Counted from the stretch's first letter, positions 1 through 6,840 are shown. The stretch: 23,665 bases of DNA from Actinomycetes bacterium (GCA_023389315.1 JAEWEQ010000093.1:1-23665); one strand, 5' to 3'. Numbers and translations are program-made. The notes: a model not told the origin generated them from the sequence alone.

Positions 1-474
1 ACCCATAGCTACGATTCTGCCGGGACTGACTTTGGCACTGAAGCGGCACAAATCATGCGTGAGCGCCTGAACATTGCTGCGCGGCGGATCTTTAAGACCC
101 TAATCGTGCATCTGAGCGGCACTAAGCGTGATAACAACAGTCGCGGCGCAGCCGCGAATCTAGCGGTCGCCATGGTACCGGTCGACTCTCATGTGGATCT
201 CAAAGCCGTGGCCAATGCCTTGGGAGCTTCCAAAGCAACCATGGCTGATCCGCACCTCGCGCAGAAAACCACCGGCTACGTCCTCGGCGGGGTGTCTCCA
301 CTGGCGCAAAAACGCCAGCTCTCCACGGTAATCGATGTGGCTGCTCAAGACGCTATCACCCGTGGTGAAACCATCTTCTTCTCCGCCGGCAAACGCGGGC
401 TTGAGATTGAGATGGAGCCAGCGAAACTGATAGCCCTCCTGGAGGCGCGGTGCGCGCCCATAGCAGCCGGGTAA
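1..474 (+). CDS. ybaK: Cys-tRNA(Pro) deacylase, YbaK/EbsC family (5' end outside window)
   Basis: Trans-editing enzyme of the INS superfamily. It hydrolyses cysteine mis-attached to tRNA(Pro) in the cytoplasm. The frame is open from base 1, so the first roughly 20-25 residues lie outside the window; the internal ATG at 55 is not the true start. Seen: an FKTL segment holding the conserved active-site lysine, then VAMVPVDSHVDLKAVANALG, KATMADPHLAQKTTGYVLGG, the GGVSPL loop typical of the superfamily and the late FFSAGKRGLEIEM block. All of these line up with remembered E. coli YbaK in order and spacing. A short insert after LSG (KRDNNSRGA) lengthens a loop relative to E. coli. The gene ends in TAA and is followed by a good terminator hairpin. 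Family assignment is strong; the exact substrate is inferred from the family. Confidence 0.9.
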   Translation, partial: THSYDSAGTDFGTEAAQIMRERLNIAARRIFKTLIVHLSGTKRDNNSRGAAANLAVAMVPVDSHVDLKAVANALGASKATMADPHLAQKTTGYVLGGVSPLAQKRQLSTVIDVAAQDAITRGETIFFSAGKRGLEIEMEPAKLIALLEARCAPIAAG

Positions 475-554
475 CTTCCGCCGCGCCAGAAATTAAGCGC
501 GTTGAGAGGTTCACGCGGAAGCAAAGACACTCAGGCTCTTGGACGCAGATAGTT

Positions 555-589
555 CGGTGGGGCCGGCTGTCGCCGACCCCACCGCTTTT
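555..589 (+). terminator. Rho-independent terminator after ybaK
   Basis: Bases 555-567 pair with 572-584 (CGGTGGGG...CCCCACCG, one C-A mismatch, then CGGC/GCCG) around the 4-nt loop TGTC. The hairpin is followed by CTTTT. It lies 80 nt after the ybaK stop and just before the end of the convergent gene at 607. The T-run is on the + strand only, so it mainly serves ybaK. The 475-554 spacer holds nothing else that I can support. Confidence 0.7.
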
Positions 590-606
590 GGCTATGCTCG
601 CCAGAT

Positions 607-1041
607 TTACTGGAAAGTGGAGAACCCCCAAAAGGCGGAAGTGAACCAGAGCACCCATACTACGATCGCGATAATCGACACGATCTTGGCGATCCAGTAT
701 CCGGTTTTCAGATTCCCATCCCACACGTAGGGTGCTCCCGCCGAGATTTCTTTCTTGGCTTTCGCGCCCATGAACCAGGCGATGAAGGCGCAGATGTTAA
801 TGAAGATGCCATCCAGGGACAGGATGAATACCGTCTGTGCTTGAGGATGCTGAGCACCTCCGCCATAACCGGGATATTGAGCACCGCCGTTGCAACCGGG
901 CTGTTGGATATCCGGGCCGCTATAGCCCGGTTGTGCACTGCCAACTGGCTCGTAGGGACGTTGCACCGCCGGCTCGGGAGAAAGCGGCTCGGGAGAAAGC
1001 GGCTCGGGAGGGGTTCCTTGCCATTCGGAGTTCGTGCTCAT
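607..1041 (-). CDS. Small proline-rich two-helix membrane protein, uncharacterised
   Basis: 144 residues. Residues 1-70 are a Pro/Gly/Gln-rich, probably disordered cytoplasmic head. It contains a PEPLS repeat (15-bp DNA repeat at 971-1010) and PGY/PGC-type repeats further on (GGAQYPGYGGGAQHP). Two hydrophobic segments follow, at about 71-91 and 113-137, joined by a basic loop (GAKAKKEI, then YVWDGNLKTGYW). This plan (low-complexity head plus two C-terminal helices with an AKKEI-type loop) is common in small actinobacterial membrane proteins of the DUF4190-like type, but I cannot name the family firmly. The ATG is preceded by AAAGGA about 8 nt upstream, and a promoter-like pair lies further up. 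Function unknown. Confidence 0.75.
   Translation of the reverse strand: MSTNSEWQGTPPEPLSPEPLSPEPAVQRPYEPVGSAQPGYSGPDIQQPGCNGGAQYPGYGGGAQHPQAQTVFILSLDGIFINICAFIAWFMGAKAKKEISAGAPYVWDGNLKTGYWIAKIVSIIAIVVWVLWFTSAFWGFSTFQ
971..1010. repeat. 15-bp tandem repeat inside the proline-rich gene
   Basis: GGCTCGGGAGAAAGC occurs at 971-985 and 986-1000, with a partial third copy at 1001-1010. Read on the minus strand it encodes repeated PEPLS, so the period keeps the frame. This is likely a length-variable coding microsatellite. Confidence 0.85.
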
Positions 1042-1086
1042 AACCGTTGTCCTTTACTAGTCGAGGGCGGAACGGAATCCGTTGCA

Positions 1087-1115
1087 ATTTTAAATTCGCT
1101 CCCCACCGCGTGCAA
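1087..1115 (-). promoter_or_regulatory. Sigma-70-type promoter for the proline-rich membrane protein
   Basis: On the minus strand TTGCAC (1115-1110) is followed, after exactly 17 nt, by TAAAAT (1092-1087). The -10 matches consensus in 5 of 6 positions; the -35 keeps the TTG. Predicted transcription start is near 1080, giving a 5' UTR of about 40 nt containing the AAAGGA ribosome site. For the divergent + gene, GATAAT at 1133-1138 is a possible -10 without a convincing -35. Confidence 0.5.
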
Positions 1116-1200
1116 CAGTAAGCCACACTGCCGATAATTCAGTATCCTAAGAACTGGCGCGTGCCAGCTGCAAAGGTGATAACCACATTAGGGGAAACCT

Positions 1201-1881
1201 ATGTCAGAATCGCGTTTACTCATTCCCATCGCCCTCGGATTGGTGGGAGTGCTGATAGCGCTTGTCCCGTTCCGGGCAATCCTGCGCAGACGAAAGGTTG
1301 AATTTCCCTCTCCTCGAACACCGCGGGTTTTCCACCACAAGAAACTACTCTTCTACCTCGGTTTAGTGCTTATCCCAGTCGTCCTACTGGCCCTGCTCGG
1401 CGCGATCATGGATTACCGGGACAACGGTGAGGACTTCGCCGGGGTCATCGTAGCCAGCGTGCTGTTGTTATTACCCCTGGCCATGGTTGGGTACGGGCTG
1501 CTGCGACGCTTTGGGGTGGATGAAGAAAAAGTGTGGTCAGCGTTCTTTCCCTTTTTCTACCGCGAGGTCCGCTTCGACGAACTAACCTACATCCATCTGG
1601 ATACCAATCAGATCAAGGTTTACAGTGGCTCACAAAAGCTGAATATAGACTTCAATCGTTTCGATTACTCCCTCGCGCTGCTGCGCATTTTGGAAGAAAC
1701 CAAAAAACGTCCCATCACCATGGGGGCCTATTTCAAGCGTGAAGTCCCTGACGACGAGGGGCGCCGGATCATAAAACAGGCGATCGCGGAGCTGATCGTA
1801 CGCGAAAGGCGCGAATACTTCTCTACCCATGCCTCCGATTTGCTCCACCTGCAGAACTTAGTAGCGACCCCCGACCGGTAG
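1201..1881 (+). CDS. Uncharacterised three-helix membrane protein with a possible PH-like cytoplasmic domain
   Basis: 226 residues. Seen: three strongly hydrophobic segments at about 5-25, 48-70 and 80-102. The first is followed by an Arg-rich stretch (ILRRRK), which suggests positive-inside anchoring. A soluble C-terminal part (about 112-226) begins FFPFFYREVRFDELTYIHL and continues with alternating hydrophobic strands and a helix rich in Glu, Lys and Arg. The pattern of a strand, then 'ev.fdel..i.ld..qikvy', then a final helix resembles bacterial PH-like domains seen in other small membrane proteins; this is inference from pattern only. The ATG has AGGGGA 5-6 nt upstream. The gene stands alone between a divergent and a convergent neighbour. 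I do not recognise a named family. Confidence 0.7.
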   Translation: MSESRLLIPIALGLVGVLIALVPFRAILRRRKVEFPSPRTPRVFHHKKLLFYLGLVLIPVVLLALLGAIMDYRDNGEDFAGVIVASVLLLLPLAMVGYGLLRRFGVDEEKVWSAFFPFFYREVRFDELTYIHLDTNQIKVYSGSQKLNIDFNRFDYSLALLRILEETKKRPITMGAYFKREVPDDEGRRIIKQAIAELIVRERREYFSTHASDLLHLQNLVATPDR

Positions 1882-1882
1882 C

Positions 1883-1900
1883 CCGCCGTTTCGTCGGCGG
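1883..1900 (+). terminator. Weak hairpin just after the three-helix protein gene
   Basis: CCGCCG (1883-1888) pairs with CGGCGG (1895-1900) around TTTCGT, 2 nt after the stop codon. There is no T-run after it, so intrinsic termination is uncertain. Confidence 0.3.
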
Positions 1901-2023
1901 CGTCGACTGAACCGATTGTCAGCCGGTACCGCCCATGGGGTCTGGGTTCGGCGGTTGCTGCCTCGGTATCGCGTGCGATCAGCGGGACGCCAGACATCAG
2001 GTTTGGAACAGCGCGCCGCCAGC

Positions 2024-2042
2024 CGTCGGGTACGGGCCGACG
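2024..2042 (-). terminator. Hairpin after the nitronate monooxygenase gene
   Basis: CGTCGG (2024-2029) and CCGACG (2037-2042) form a 6-bp stem with a 7-nt loop, about 15 nt downstream of the minus-strand stop at 2057. No T-run follows on the minus strand. It may act as a weak or factor-assisted terminator between the two convergent genes. Confidence 0.3.
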
Positions 2043-2056
2043 AGCCGACGCCTCCA

Positions 2057-3073
2057 TTAGGGGCAGAGCGCGCGGATAATCTGCTCCGCTGGCTCCTGCG
2101 CTACGTCCTTAAAACCAGCGCCCGCCCACAAATGTACCCGTTGCGCATCACCTGCCGCAGCAGCGGCCTGACGTAGCGGTTTCGTCAAATGATGCACCGC
2201 CGGATAGGCATCCGGGGCGGTAGCACTGTGCCGGCGCACAAAGTCATTCTCCAACGCCCGCGCCGGACGTCCGGTGAACGCGCGCGTCATCACCGTCCTC
2301 GAAAATTCTGCGCTAGCCAGGGCGCGTCGGTGAATATCGGAAGTGCCAGCTTCAGATGCTCGCAGTAGGACAGTGCCAACTGCGGCGGCGATGGCGCCGG
2401 CGGCGAGTACTTCCTCAACCTGTTCGCGACGAACAATCCCGCCGGCAGCCACGAGCGGCAGCGCGGTGGCCTGGCGTACCTCGCTAAGTAACTGCGTCAG
2501 TCCAATGTCGCGCGGCAACTGTTCGGGGGTGAAGGTGGCACTGTGCCCACCCGCCTGCGCGCCTTGCACCACCAGCGCGTCGGCACCGACTTCCTGGGCG
2601 CCGCGCGCCTCCTGCTGATTCGTCACCGTCAGGAGGACGCTCATGCCCTTATCTTGCAACCGACGCACCGTTTCGCGCGGCGGCAGACCGAAAGTAAAAG
2701 AGACCGCAGCCACCGGTTCTGCCAACAGCAGGTCGATTTTCTCATCCCAATAATCACCGTTGTCCGCCACCGGATGTGGATCTAACTCCACGCCAAGGTC
2801 GCGAGCGTCCTCGGAAATCTCCTGGGCGTAGGCGGCGAATCGCGCCCGATCGACCTCGCCAGTGCTGGGGACGAATAGGTTCACGCCGAAGGTGTCGCAA
2901 TGGCGTCGAAGTTCGGTGATTTCCTCAGCCAGTGCAGCAGGGGTCTTGTAACCCGCCGCTAGGAAGGGGAAAGCCCCGGCGCGAGCGACCGCTGCGCACA
3001 GTTCGACGGTGGTGGGGCCACCGGCCATCGGAGCAGCCACCAGGGGGCAGCGGGTGGGGAGTGAAAAAGTCAT
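2057..3073 (-). CDS. Nitronate monooxygenase (2-nitropropane dioxygenase-like, FMN TIM barrel)
   Basis: 338 residues, the usual length for the family. These FMN enzymes oxidise alkyl nitronates such as propionate 3-nitronate to carbonyl compounds plus nitrite; the physiological role is detoxification. Seen: the N-terminal PLVAAPMAGGP strand-loop (10-20), the GVNLFVP strand (63-69), LLTVTNQQEA (147-156), the QGAQAGGHSA signature (170-179) with His177 at the catalytic-base position, AAGGI (209-213) for phosphate binding, and GTVLLRASEA (233-242). The C-terminus (TRAFTGRPARALENDF) also fits. The ATG at 3073 has AAAGGAG 9 nt upstream. The gene is divergent from the trp operon across 3074-3304. 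Substrate is by family only; some relatives in this superfamily are enoyl-ACP reductases (FabK), so assignment to nitronates is likely but not certain. Confidence 0.85.
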   Translation of the reverse strand: MTFSLPTRCPLVAAPMAGGPTTVELCAAVARAGAFPFLAAGYKTPAALAEEITELRRHCDTFGVNLFVPSTGEVDRARFAAYAQEISEDARDLGVELDPHPVADNGDYWDEKIDLLLAEPVAAVSFTFGLPPRETVRRLQDKGMSVLLTVTNQQEARGAQEVGADALVVQGAQAGGHSATFTPEQLPRDIGLTQLLSEVRQATALPLVAAGGIVRREQVEEVLAAGAIAAAVGTVLLRASEAGTSDIHRRALASAEFSRTVMTRAFTGRPARALENDFVRRHSATAPDAYPAVHHLTKPLRQAAAAAGDAQRVHLWAGAGFKDVAQEPAEQIIRALCP

Positions 3074-3115
3074 GGTTCATTGCTCCTTTGCTGTCGGATT
3101 TGAGTCTAATGCCAG

Positions 3116-3232
3116 GCGCAAGAGGCGGCGACTGGAAAAGGGTTGAGCGAAAGAGACAGCGACTGGAGAACGGTTGGGCGCAAGAGGCAGCGACTGGAGA
3201 ACGGTTGGGCGCAAGAGGCAGCGGCTGTAGAA
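3116..3232. repeat. 31-bp tandem repeat array, about 3.7 copies, upstream of the trp leader
   Basis: Copies start at 3116, 3147, 3178 and 3209. The unit begins GCGCAAGAGGCAGCGACTGG and ends AGAACGGTTGG. Copies 2 and 3 differ at two positions, copy 1 at several; copy 4 is intact for its first half and then decays after about 3232. 31 is not a multiple of 3 and frames shift between copies, so the array is not coding. It has no spacers, so it is not CRISPR. It lies between the nitronate monooxygenase start and the trpL promoter. 31 bp is close to three helical turns, so the copies would present the same face of the helix. Confidence 0.9.
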
Positions 3233-3292
3233 ACTGTCGGGCAGCGCTGTTCAAACTGTGAGACACGATATTTTGCCACCGCGCCCCTGCTC

Positions 3293-3298
3293 TACTGT
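3293..3298 (+). promoter_or_regulatory. -10 box TACTGT of the trp operon, placed for a leaderless trpL
   Basis: TACTGT fits the TAnnnT rule and is followed by six bases (GAAGCC) and then the ATG of trpL, so transcription would start at or next to the A of ATG. A -35 is unclear: TTTTGC (3271-3276) gives a 16-nt spacer, while TTGCCA (3273-3278) looks better but leaves only 14. There is no Shine-Dalgarno sequence before the trpL ATG, which agrees with a leaderless start. Confidence 0.6.
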
Positions 3299-3304
3299 GA
3301 AGCC

Positions 3305-3358
3305 ATGACGAAGACGTTCGCGCAACAGTGGTGGTGGCTCGCAAACCCAGCGAGCTAG
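3305..3358 (+). CDS. trpL: trp operon leader peptide with three consecutive Trp codons
   Basis: 17 codons: MTKTFAQQWWWLANPAS, stop TAG at 3356-3358. Codons 9-11 (3329-3337) are TGG TGG TGG. The peptide has no function of its own; its translation senses charged tRNA(Trp). A ribosome stalled on the Trp codons covers segment 1 of the following RNA fold, whereas a ribosome that reaches the stop codon, which lies in segment 2, blocks that segment. The Trp run, its exact placement against the four pairing segments, and a terminator 36-60 nt further on make the assignment very secure. The start lacks a ribosome-binding site and is probably leaderless. Confidence 0.93.
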   Translation: MTKTFAQQWWWLANPAS

Positions 3359-3400
3359 CTTTAGCGTGAACGAAAACTGACGCACAAACTCCAGGCTCGC
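3335..3400 (+). promoter_or_regulatory. trp attenuator: segments 1, 2 and 3 (pause hairpin and antiterminator)
   Basis: Segment 1 is GGCTCGC (3336-3342), directly after or overlapping the Trp codons. Segment 2 is GCGAGCT (3350-3356), overlapping the trpL stop. Segment 3 is GGCTCGC (3394-3400), identical to segment 1. Segment 2 can therefore pair with 1 (8 bp counting T3335-A3357, with one G-T wobble) or with 3 (7 bp with one wobble). The 2:3 pairing is the antiterminator and excludes the 3:4 terminator. When Trp-tRNA is scarce the ribosome stalls on segment 1 and 2:3 forms, so the operon is read. This follows the classical enteric mechanism; the pairing is seen directly, the regulation is inferred. 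Confidence 0.9.
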
Positions 3401-3417
3401 GGTAGGCGGGCCTTTTT
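3394..3417 (+). terminator. trp attenuator terminator (segments 3:4)
   Basis: GGCTCGC (3394-3400) pairs with GCGGGCC (3406-3412), 7 bp with one G-T wobble and loop GGTAG, followed by TTTTT (3413-3417). It lies 46 nt before the trpE start and stops transcription when tryptophan is plentiful. Confidence 0.92.
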
Positions 3418-3462
3418 CATTTGTGAACCTCGGCTCCCTCCGCTGGCGCGAAAGGCCAACAA

Positions 3463-5181
3463 ATGGAAAACCACCTTGGGACACCGCCTCACCAGGCACC
3501 CACTCCCCCACCACAAATCCACTGCGAACACGCTGACCACCAAGGAACAGTCGACGCCGCCAACCTCTTCGCCGCCCTCGGCGGCACCGCCCGCGCGCAC
3601 ACGGCGTTACTGGAATCAGCCCACCTGCACACCCGCCACCAGATCAAATCAATCCTGGTGGTCAAAACTGCCCTGGACATCCAATGCCGAGGCCAGGCCG
3701 TCACCGTAACCACCCTGACCGCGAGCGGCACCGCACTCCTGCCGCTAATAGCCGAGGAGCTCGCACCCTACTTGACCTATGCTTCCCACAATGTCGCTAC
3801 TTTCAACTTCCCCCGGGCCTTGCAAGCGGATGAGGAAAGCCGGCTCACTGCTCCCAACCCGGCGCAAGTGCTACGCACCGTGCATAACCTGTGTGCGCGG
3901 CTAATGCCCGCCCCGTTGGGGATGCTGTTGGGTGGCTTCGGATACGACTACATCGACACCTATGAGGACTTGGAGCCGGTGGGTGACGGTGCTAATGGGT
4001 TCCCGGATTTTCAGTTCAACTTGGCCCAGCACCTGGTGATTGTTGACCACGCCGCCCAGGTGGCGCAAGCACACGCCTTCGCCGTTTCCGATGACACGGG
4101 AGCGCAAGCACAGTTCCTAGATGAAGTTGCGAGGGCGGTGGCGGACCTGGCGAGCGATACCCAGACGGGCGAAACCGAGGCAGGCAACGCCTCAGCTCAG
4201 CTAGCGAGCAAGGCCCAGGCTCGCGAATCCGGGGAAGGCCTGGAGTCAGGCCCCGCCGCACCCGAAGCCAAAAAGGCGGCGCGACCAGCGGGACCGGAAT
4301 GCCACGCCCTACCTGTCACCGCCAGCATCGACGACGCCACCTTCCGCGACCTGGTCACCGAACTACAAGGATCCATCGAAGCGGGCGACATCTACCAGGT
4401 GGTGCCTTCGCGCAGCTTCACCGCTCCCTGCTCCGACCCTTACCGTGCCTACCGGGAGCTGCGGCGCACCAACCCCAGCCCCTACATGTTCTACCTGCAC
4501 GGCCCCGAATACACGGTGCTCGGCGCCAGCCCCGAATCTTGTCTGAAATATGACGCCACCACCCGCAAAGTAGAGCTCTACCCGATCGCTGGAACCCGTC
4601 CTCGTGGAAAGCACGACGACCCGGGCGTGGCCGCAGAAATGGACGCGCGCGCGGAGCTCTCACTGCGCACCGACGCCAAAGAACTGGCCGAGCACATCAT
4701 GTTGGTGGACTTAGCGCGCAATGACCTGGCTCGTATCGGCACGGTGGGTAGCCGCAAAGTCGAACGCCTGCTGGGGGTGGATCGCTACTCCCAAGTCATG
4801 CACTTGGTATCCCACCTTAGCGCCATCCTGGCCCCGCAATATGACGCGCTGGATGCCTACCGAGCCTGTATGAATATGGGGACCTTGACGGGCGCGCCGA
4901 AGATATCGGCCACGAACCTGCTGCGGCGCGCGGAAAAACAGCGACGCGGATCCTACGGCGGGGCCGTCGGGTACTTGGCTGCCGACGGGAGCTTCGACAC
5001 TTGCATTGCGATTCGCGCGGCCTACGTCGCCGATGGCATGGCCAGCGTACAGGCCGGTGCCGGCGTGGTGCGAGACTCCGACCCGCAAGCTGAAGCCGAC
5101 GAAACTTACCAAAAAGCCAGTGCCGTGCTGCGCGCCCTCGCCGCCGCCGCTGGCTGTGACCGAGTGGAGGTAGAGCGATGA
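3463..5181 (+). CDS. trpE: Anthranilate synthase component I
   Basis: Makes anthranilate from chorismate with ammonia supplied by TrpG; first committed step to tryptophan. 572 residues against about 520 in E. coli. Seen: LLESA (49-53) and NPSPYMF (337-343), which form the tryptophan feedback site; GASPES (354-359), PIAGTRPRG (374-382), LVDLARNDLARI (414-425), NMGTLTGAPK (471-480) and the closing VQAGAGVVRDSDPQ.EADE block. The middle and C-terminal parts match enteric TrpE almost word for word. The extra length is mainly an Ala/Glu/Gly/Lys-rich linker at about 233-280 between the N-terminal lobe and the catalytic core, probably disordered. The start ATG has AAAGG 7 nt upstream. The stop overlaps the trpG start by 4 nt (ATGA), so the two subunits are translationally coupled. 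Feedback inhibition and attenuation are both expected. Confidence 0.97.
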   Translation: MENHLGTPPHQAPTPPPQIHCEHADHQGTVDAANLFAALGGTARAHTALLESAHLHTRHQIKSILVVKTALDIQCRGQAVTVTTLTASGTALLPLIAEELAPYLTYASHNVATFNFPRALQADEESRLTAPNPAQVLRTVHNLCARLMPAPLGMLLGGFGYDYIDTYEDLEPVGDGANGFPDFQFNLAQHLVIVDHAAQVAQAHAFAVSDDTGAQAQFLDEVARAVADLASDTQTGETEAGNASAQLASKAQARESGEGLESGPAAPEAKKAARPAGPECHALPVTASIDDATFRDLVTELQGSIEAGDIYQVVPSRSFTAPCSDPYRAYRELRRTNPSPYMFYLHGPEYTVLGASPESCLKYDATTRKVELYPIAGTRPRGKHDDPGVAAEMDARAELSLRTDAKELAEHIMLVDLARNDLARIGTVGSRKVERLLGVDRYSQVMHLVSHLSAILAPQYDALDAYRACMNMGTLTGAPKISATNLLRRAEKQRRGSYGGAVGYLAADGSFDTCIAIRAAYVADGMASVQAGAGVVRDSDPQAEADETYQKASAVLRALAAAAGCDRVEVER

Positions 5182-5768
5182 AGGCAGCGAGCAAACACAT
5201 CGTCATCGTCGATAACCACGATTCCTTCGTCTACAACCTGGCGGCCGAAATCGCCCCTCCCGGCACTCGCCTGAGCGTGTTCCGCAACAGCGTGGACACC
5301 GGCGTGATTTTGGACAGCCAGCCCGACCTCATCTGCCTGTCCCCCGGCCCCGGCCACCCGCGCACCGCTGGGAACCTGATGGAGATCATCGACCAGGCGT
5401 TGGGCAAAATCCCGCTACTGGGGATCTGCTTGGGATTCCAAGCCCTGCTGGAATACCACGGCGGAGACGTTAAACCGGTGGGCGCGGTTCACGGGCAGGC
5501 CCACGAACTCACCCTTACCGAGGACGGTCAGGCCGACCCGCTTTTCACCGCAGTTGGCAACGCCCCGCGGGTGGCGCGCTACCACTCCCTGGGCTGCACC
5601 GAGGTGCCGGGCGACCTGGTTTCCTTGGCGCAGATCGGGCAGGTATGTATGGCGGCGCGTACGCGCGACGGGTCCGCCCTCGGCCTGCAGTTCCACCCCG
5701 AATCCATCCTCACCGCTGCGGGGCCGCGCATCCTCGCGAACGCTGTGGCCTCGCTGCGCATAGCCTAG
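5178..5768 (+). CDS. trpG: Anthranilate synthase component II, glutamine amidotransferase
   Basis: Class I glutamine amidotransferase that hydrolyses glutamine and passes ammonia to TrpE. 196 residues, full length for a stand-alone TrpG (not fused to TrpD as in E. coli). Seen: IVDNHDSFVYNL near the N-terminus, LSPGPGHP (54-61, oxyanion strand region), GICLGFQ with nucleophile Cys84, and QFHPES with His173 and Glu175 completing the triad. HGQAHE (105-110) is where TrpG/PabA enzymes usually carry HGK. The ATG overlaps the trpE stop by 4 nt. After its TAG there is a 28-nt gap with AAGGAC before trpD. PabA (folate) is the usual confusable relative; the operon context settles it as TrpG. Confidence 0.95.
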   Translation: MKAASKHIVIVDNHDSFVYNLAAEIAPPGTRLSVFRNSVDTGVILDSQPDLICLSPGPGHPRTAGNLMEIIDQALGKIPLLGICLGFQALLEYHGGDVKPVGAVHGQAHELTLTEDGQADPLFTAVGNAPRVARYHSLGCTEVPGDLVSLAQIGQVCMAARTRDGSALGLQFHPESILTAAGPRILANAVASLRIA

Positions 5769-5796
5769 TTTCCCGCTAAGACTTTAAGGACAAAAG

Positions 5797-6840
5797 ATGA
5801 ACCACCAATCCGCTCCCGCCCAGCAGCTCCTGCGCGAAGTCCTCATGGGCCATCAGCCCACCCAAAAGGAAGCCGCCGACCTGTTCGGCGCGCTGATTGC
5901 CGGGGATTTCCACGACATTGAGATCAGTGCTCTGCTCGCCACCTTGCGTACCCGCGCGGAAACTGCGGCCGAACTGGCGGGAGCCGCGCAAGCCTTCCTG
6001 GCGGCCGCCATCACCGTTCCCACCAAACTGCGGTGTTTGGATTCCGCCGGAACCGGCGGGGATCGCGCCGGAACCATCAACATCTCCACCGCCGCCGCCC
6101 TGGCGGTCGCCTCCCAGGGCGTGAAGATGGCTAAGCATGGGAACCGTTCAGTTTCCTCGCTCACCGGCAGTGCTGATGTGCTGCAGGCCCTGGGGGTACC
6201 GGTTGACCTCACTCCGCAGCAGGCTGCTCAGTCTTTGGAAACCCACCATTTTGCTTTCCTCTTCGCCCCCAACTATCACCCCGCCATTGCCCGCGTCATG
6301 ACGGTGCGTCGCACCCTGGCGGTGCCGACCCTGTTTAACCTTATCGGCCCGATCCTGGCGCCCGCCCCGCTGAAGGCCCAGCTGATGGGGGTTGCTAACC
6401 CCGAAGTGGGGGAACTGGTGGCGCAGACCCTGGCGAAACTGGGTCGCCCCCACGCCCTGGTGGTCACGGGTTCGGGGCTGGATGAGATCGCCGTGCACGG
6501 CCCCACCCAGGTGTGGGAGATTCGCGAGGGCGAAGTGGACCGTTACCAGATCAGCCCCCAGGACATGGGGCTAACCACGCACTCGCTAACTGACCTCAAA
6601 GGCGGGGAGCCGCAGGTGAACGCCCAGATCCTGCGCCAAGCTCTATCCGGGCAGGGCAACCGGGCGCAGCGTGACGCGATCGCTTTGAACGCCGGTGCCC
6701 TGGCGTACTTGGATGGGCGGGCCGACAACCTCAAGGACGCGGTGCAGTGGGCCGGTGAGGTGGTGGATTCCGGCGTCGGAGCCCAGCACCTGGAGCACTT
6801 GGCGACCGCCGGCTGCGAAGTGGAAGGAATCAGCGCATGA
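5797..6840 (+). CDS. trpD: Anthranilate phosphoribosyltransferase
   Basis: Transfers the phosphoribosyl group from PRPP to anthranilate. 347 residues, normal length. Seen: an N-terminal helical domain (about 1-75), the glycine-rich PRPP loop GTGGD (85-89), NISTAAAL, KHGNRSVSS (113-121), and NLIGPILAP for the anthranilate channel. The wording matches enteric TrpD closely. The start has AAGGAC upstream. The stop overlaps the trpC start by 4 nt (ATGA). In enterics TrpD is often fused behind TrpG; here the genes are separate, as in coryneform bacteria. Confidence 0.96.
   Translation: MNHQSAPAQQLLREVLMGHQPTQKEAADLFGALIAGDFHDIEISALLATLRTRAETAAELAGAAQAFLAAAITVPTKLRCLDSAGTGGDRAGTINISTAAALAVASQGVKMAKHGNRSVSSLTGSADVLQALGVPVDLTPQQAAQSLETHHFAFLFAPNYHPAIARVMTVRRTLAVPTLFNLIGPILAPAPLKAQLMGVANPEVGELVAQTLAKLGRPHALVVTGSGLDEIAVHGPTQVWEIREGEVDRYQISPQDMGLTTHSLTDLKGGEPQVNAQILRQALSGQGNRAQRDAIALNAGALAYLDGRADNLKDAVQWAGEVVDSGVGAQHLEHLATAGCEVEGISA

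Noticed and set aside
1916..2176. 86-codon + ORF in the convergent spacer after 1881
   Set aside because: It runs into the 3' end of the nitronate monooxygenase on the other strand; Arg/Ser-rich, with no ribosome site or recognisable motif.
3116..3232. CRISPR array
   Set aside because: The 31-bp units are directly adjacent with no spacers, there are fewer than four copies, and no cas gene is near.
2925..3344. 139-codon minus ORF across the nitronate monooxygenase start and the repeat array
   Set aside because: It overlaps the start of a well-supported gene in another frame, runs through noncoding repeats and lies opposite trpL.
3143..3358. 71-codon + ORF ending with the trp leader peptide
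   Set aside because: Its first 54 codons run through the tandem repeats and the promoter; only the last 17 codons, from the ATG at 3305, fit the attenuator.
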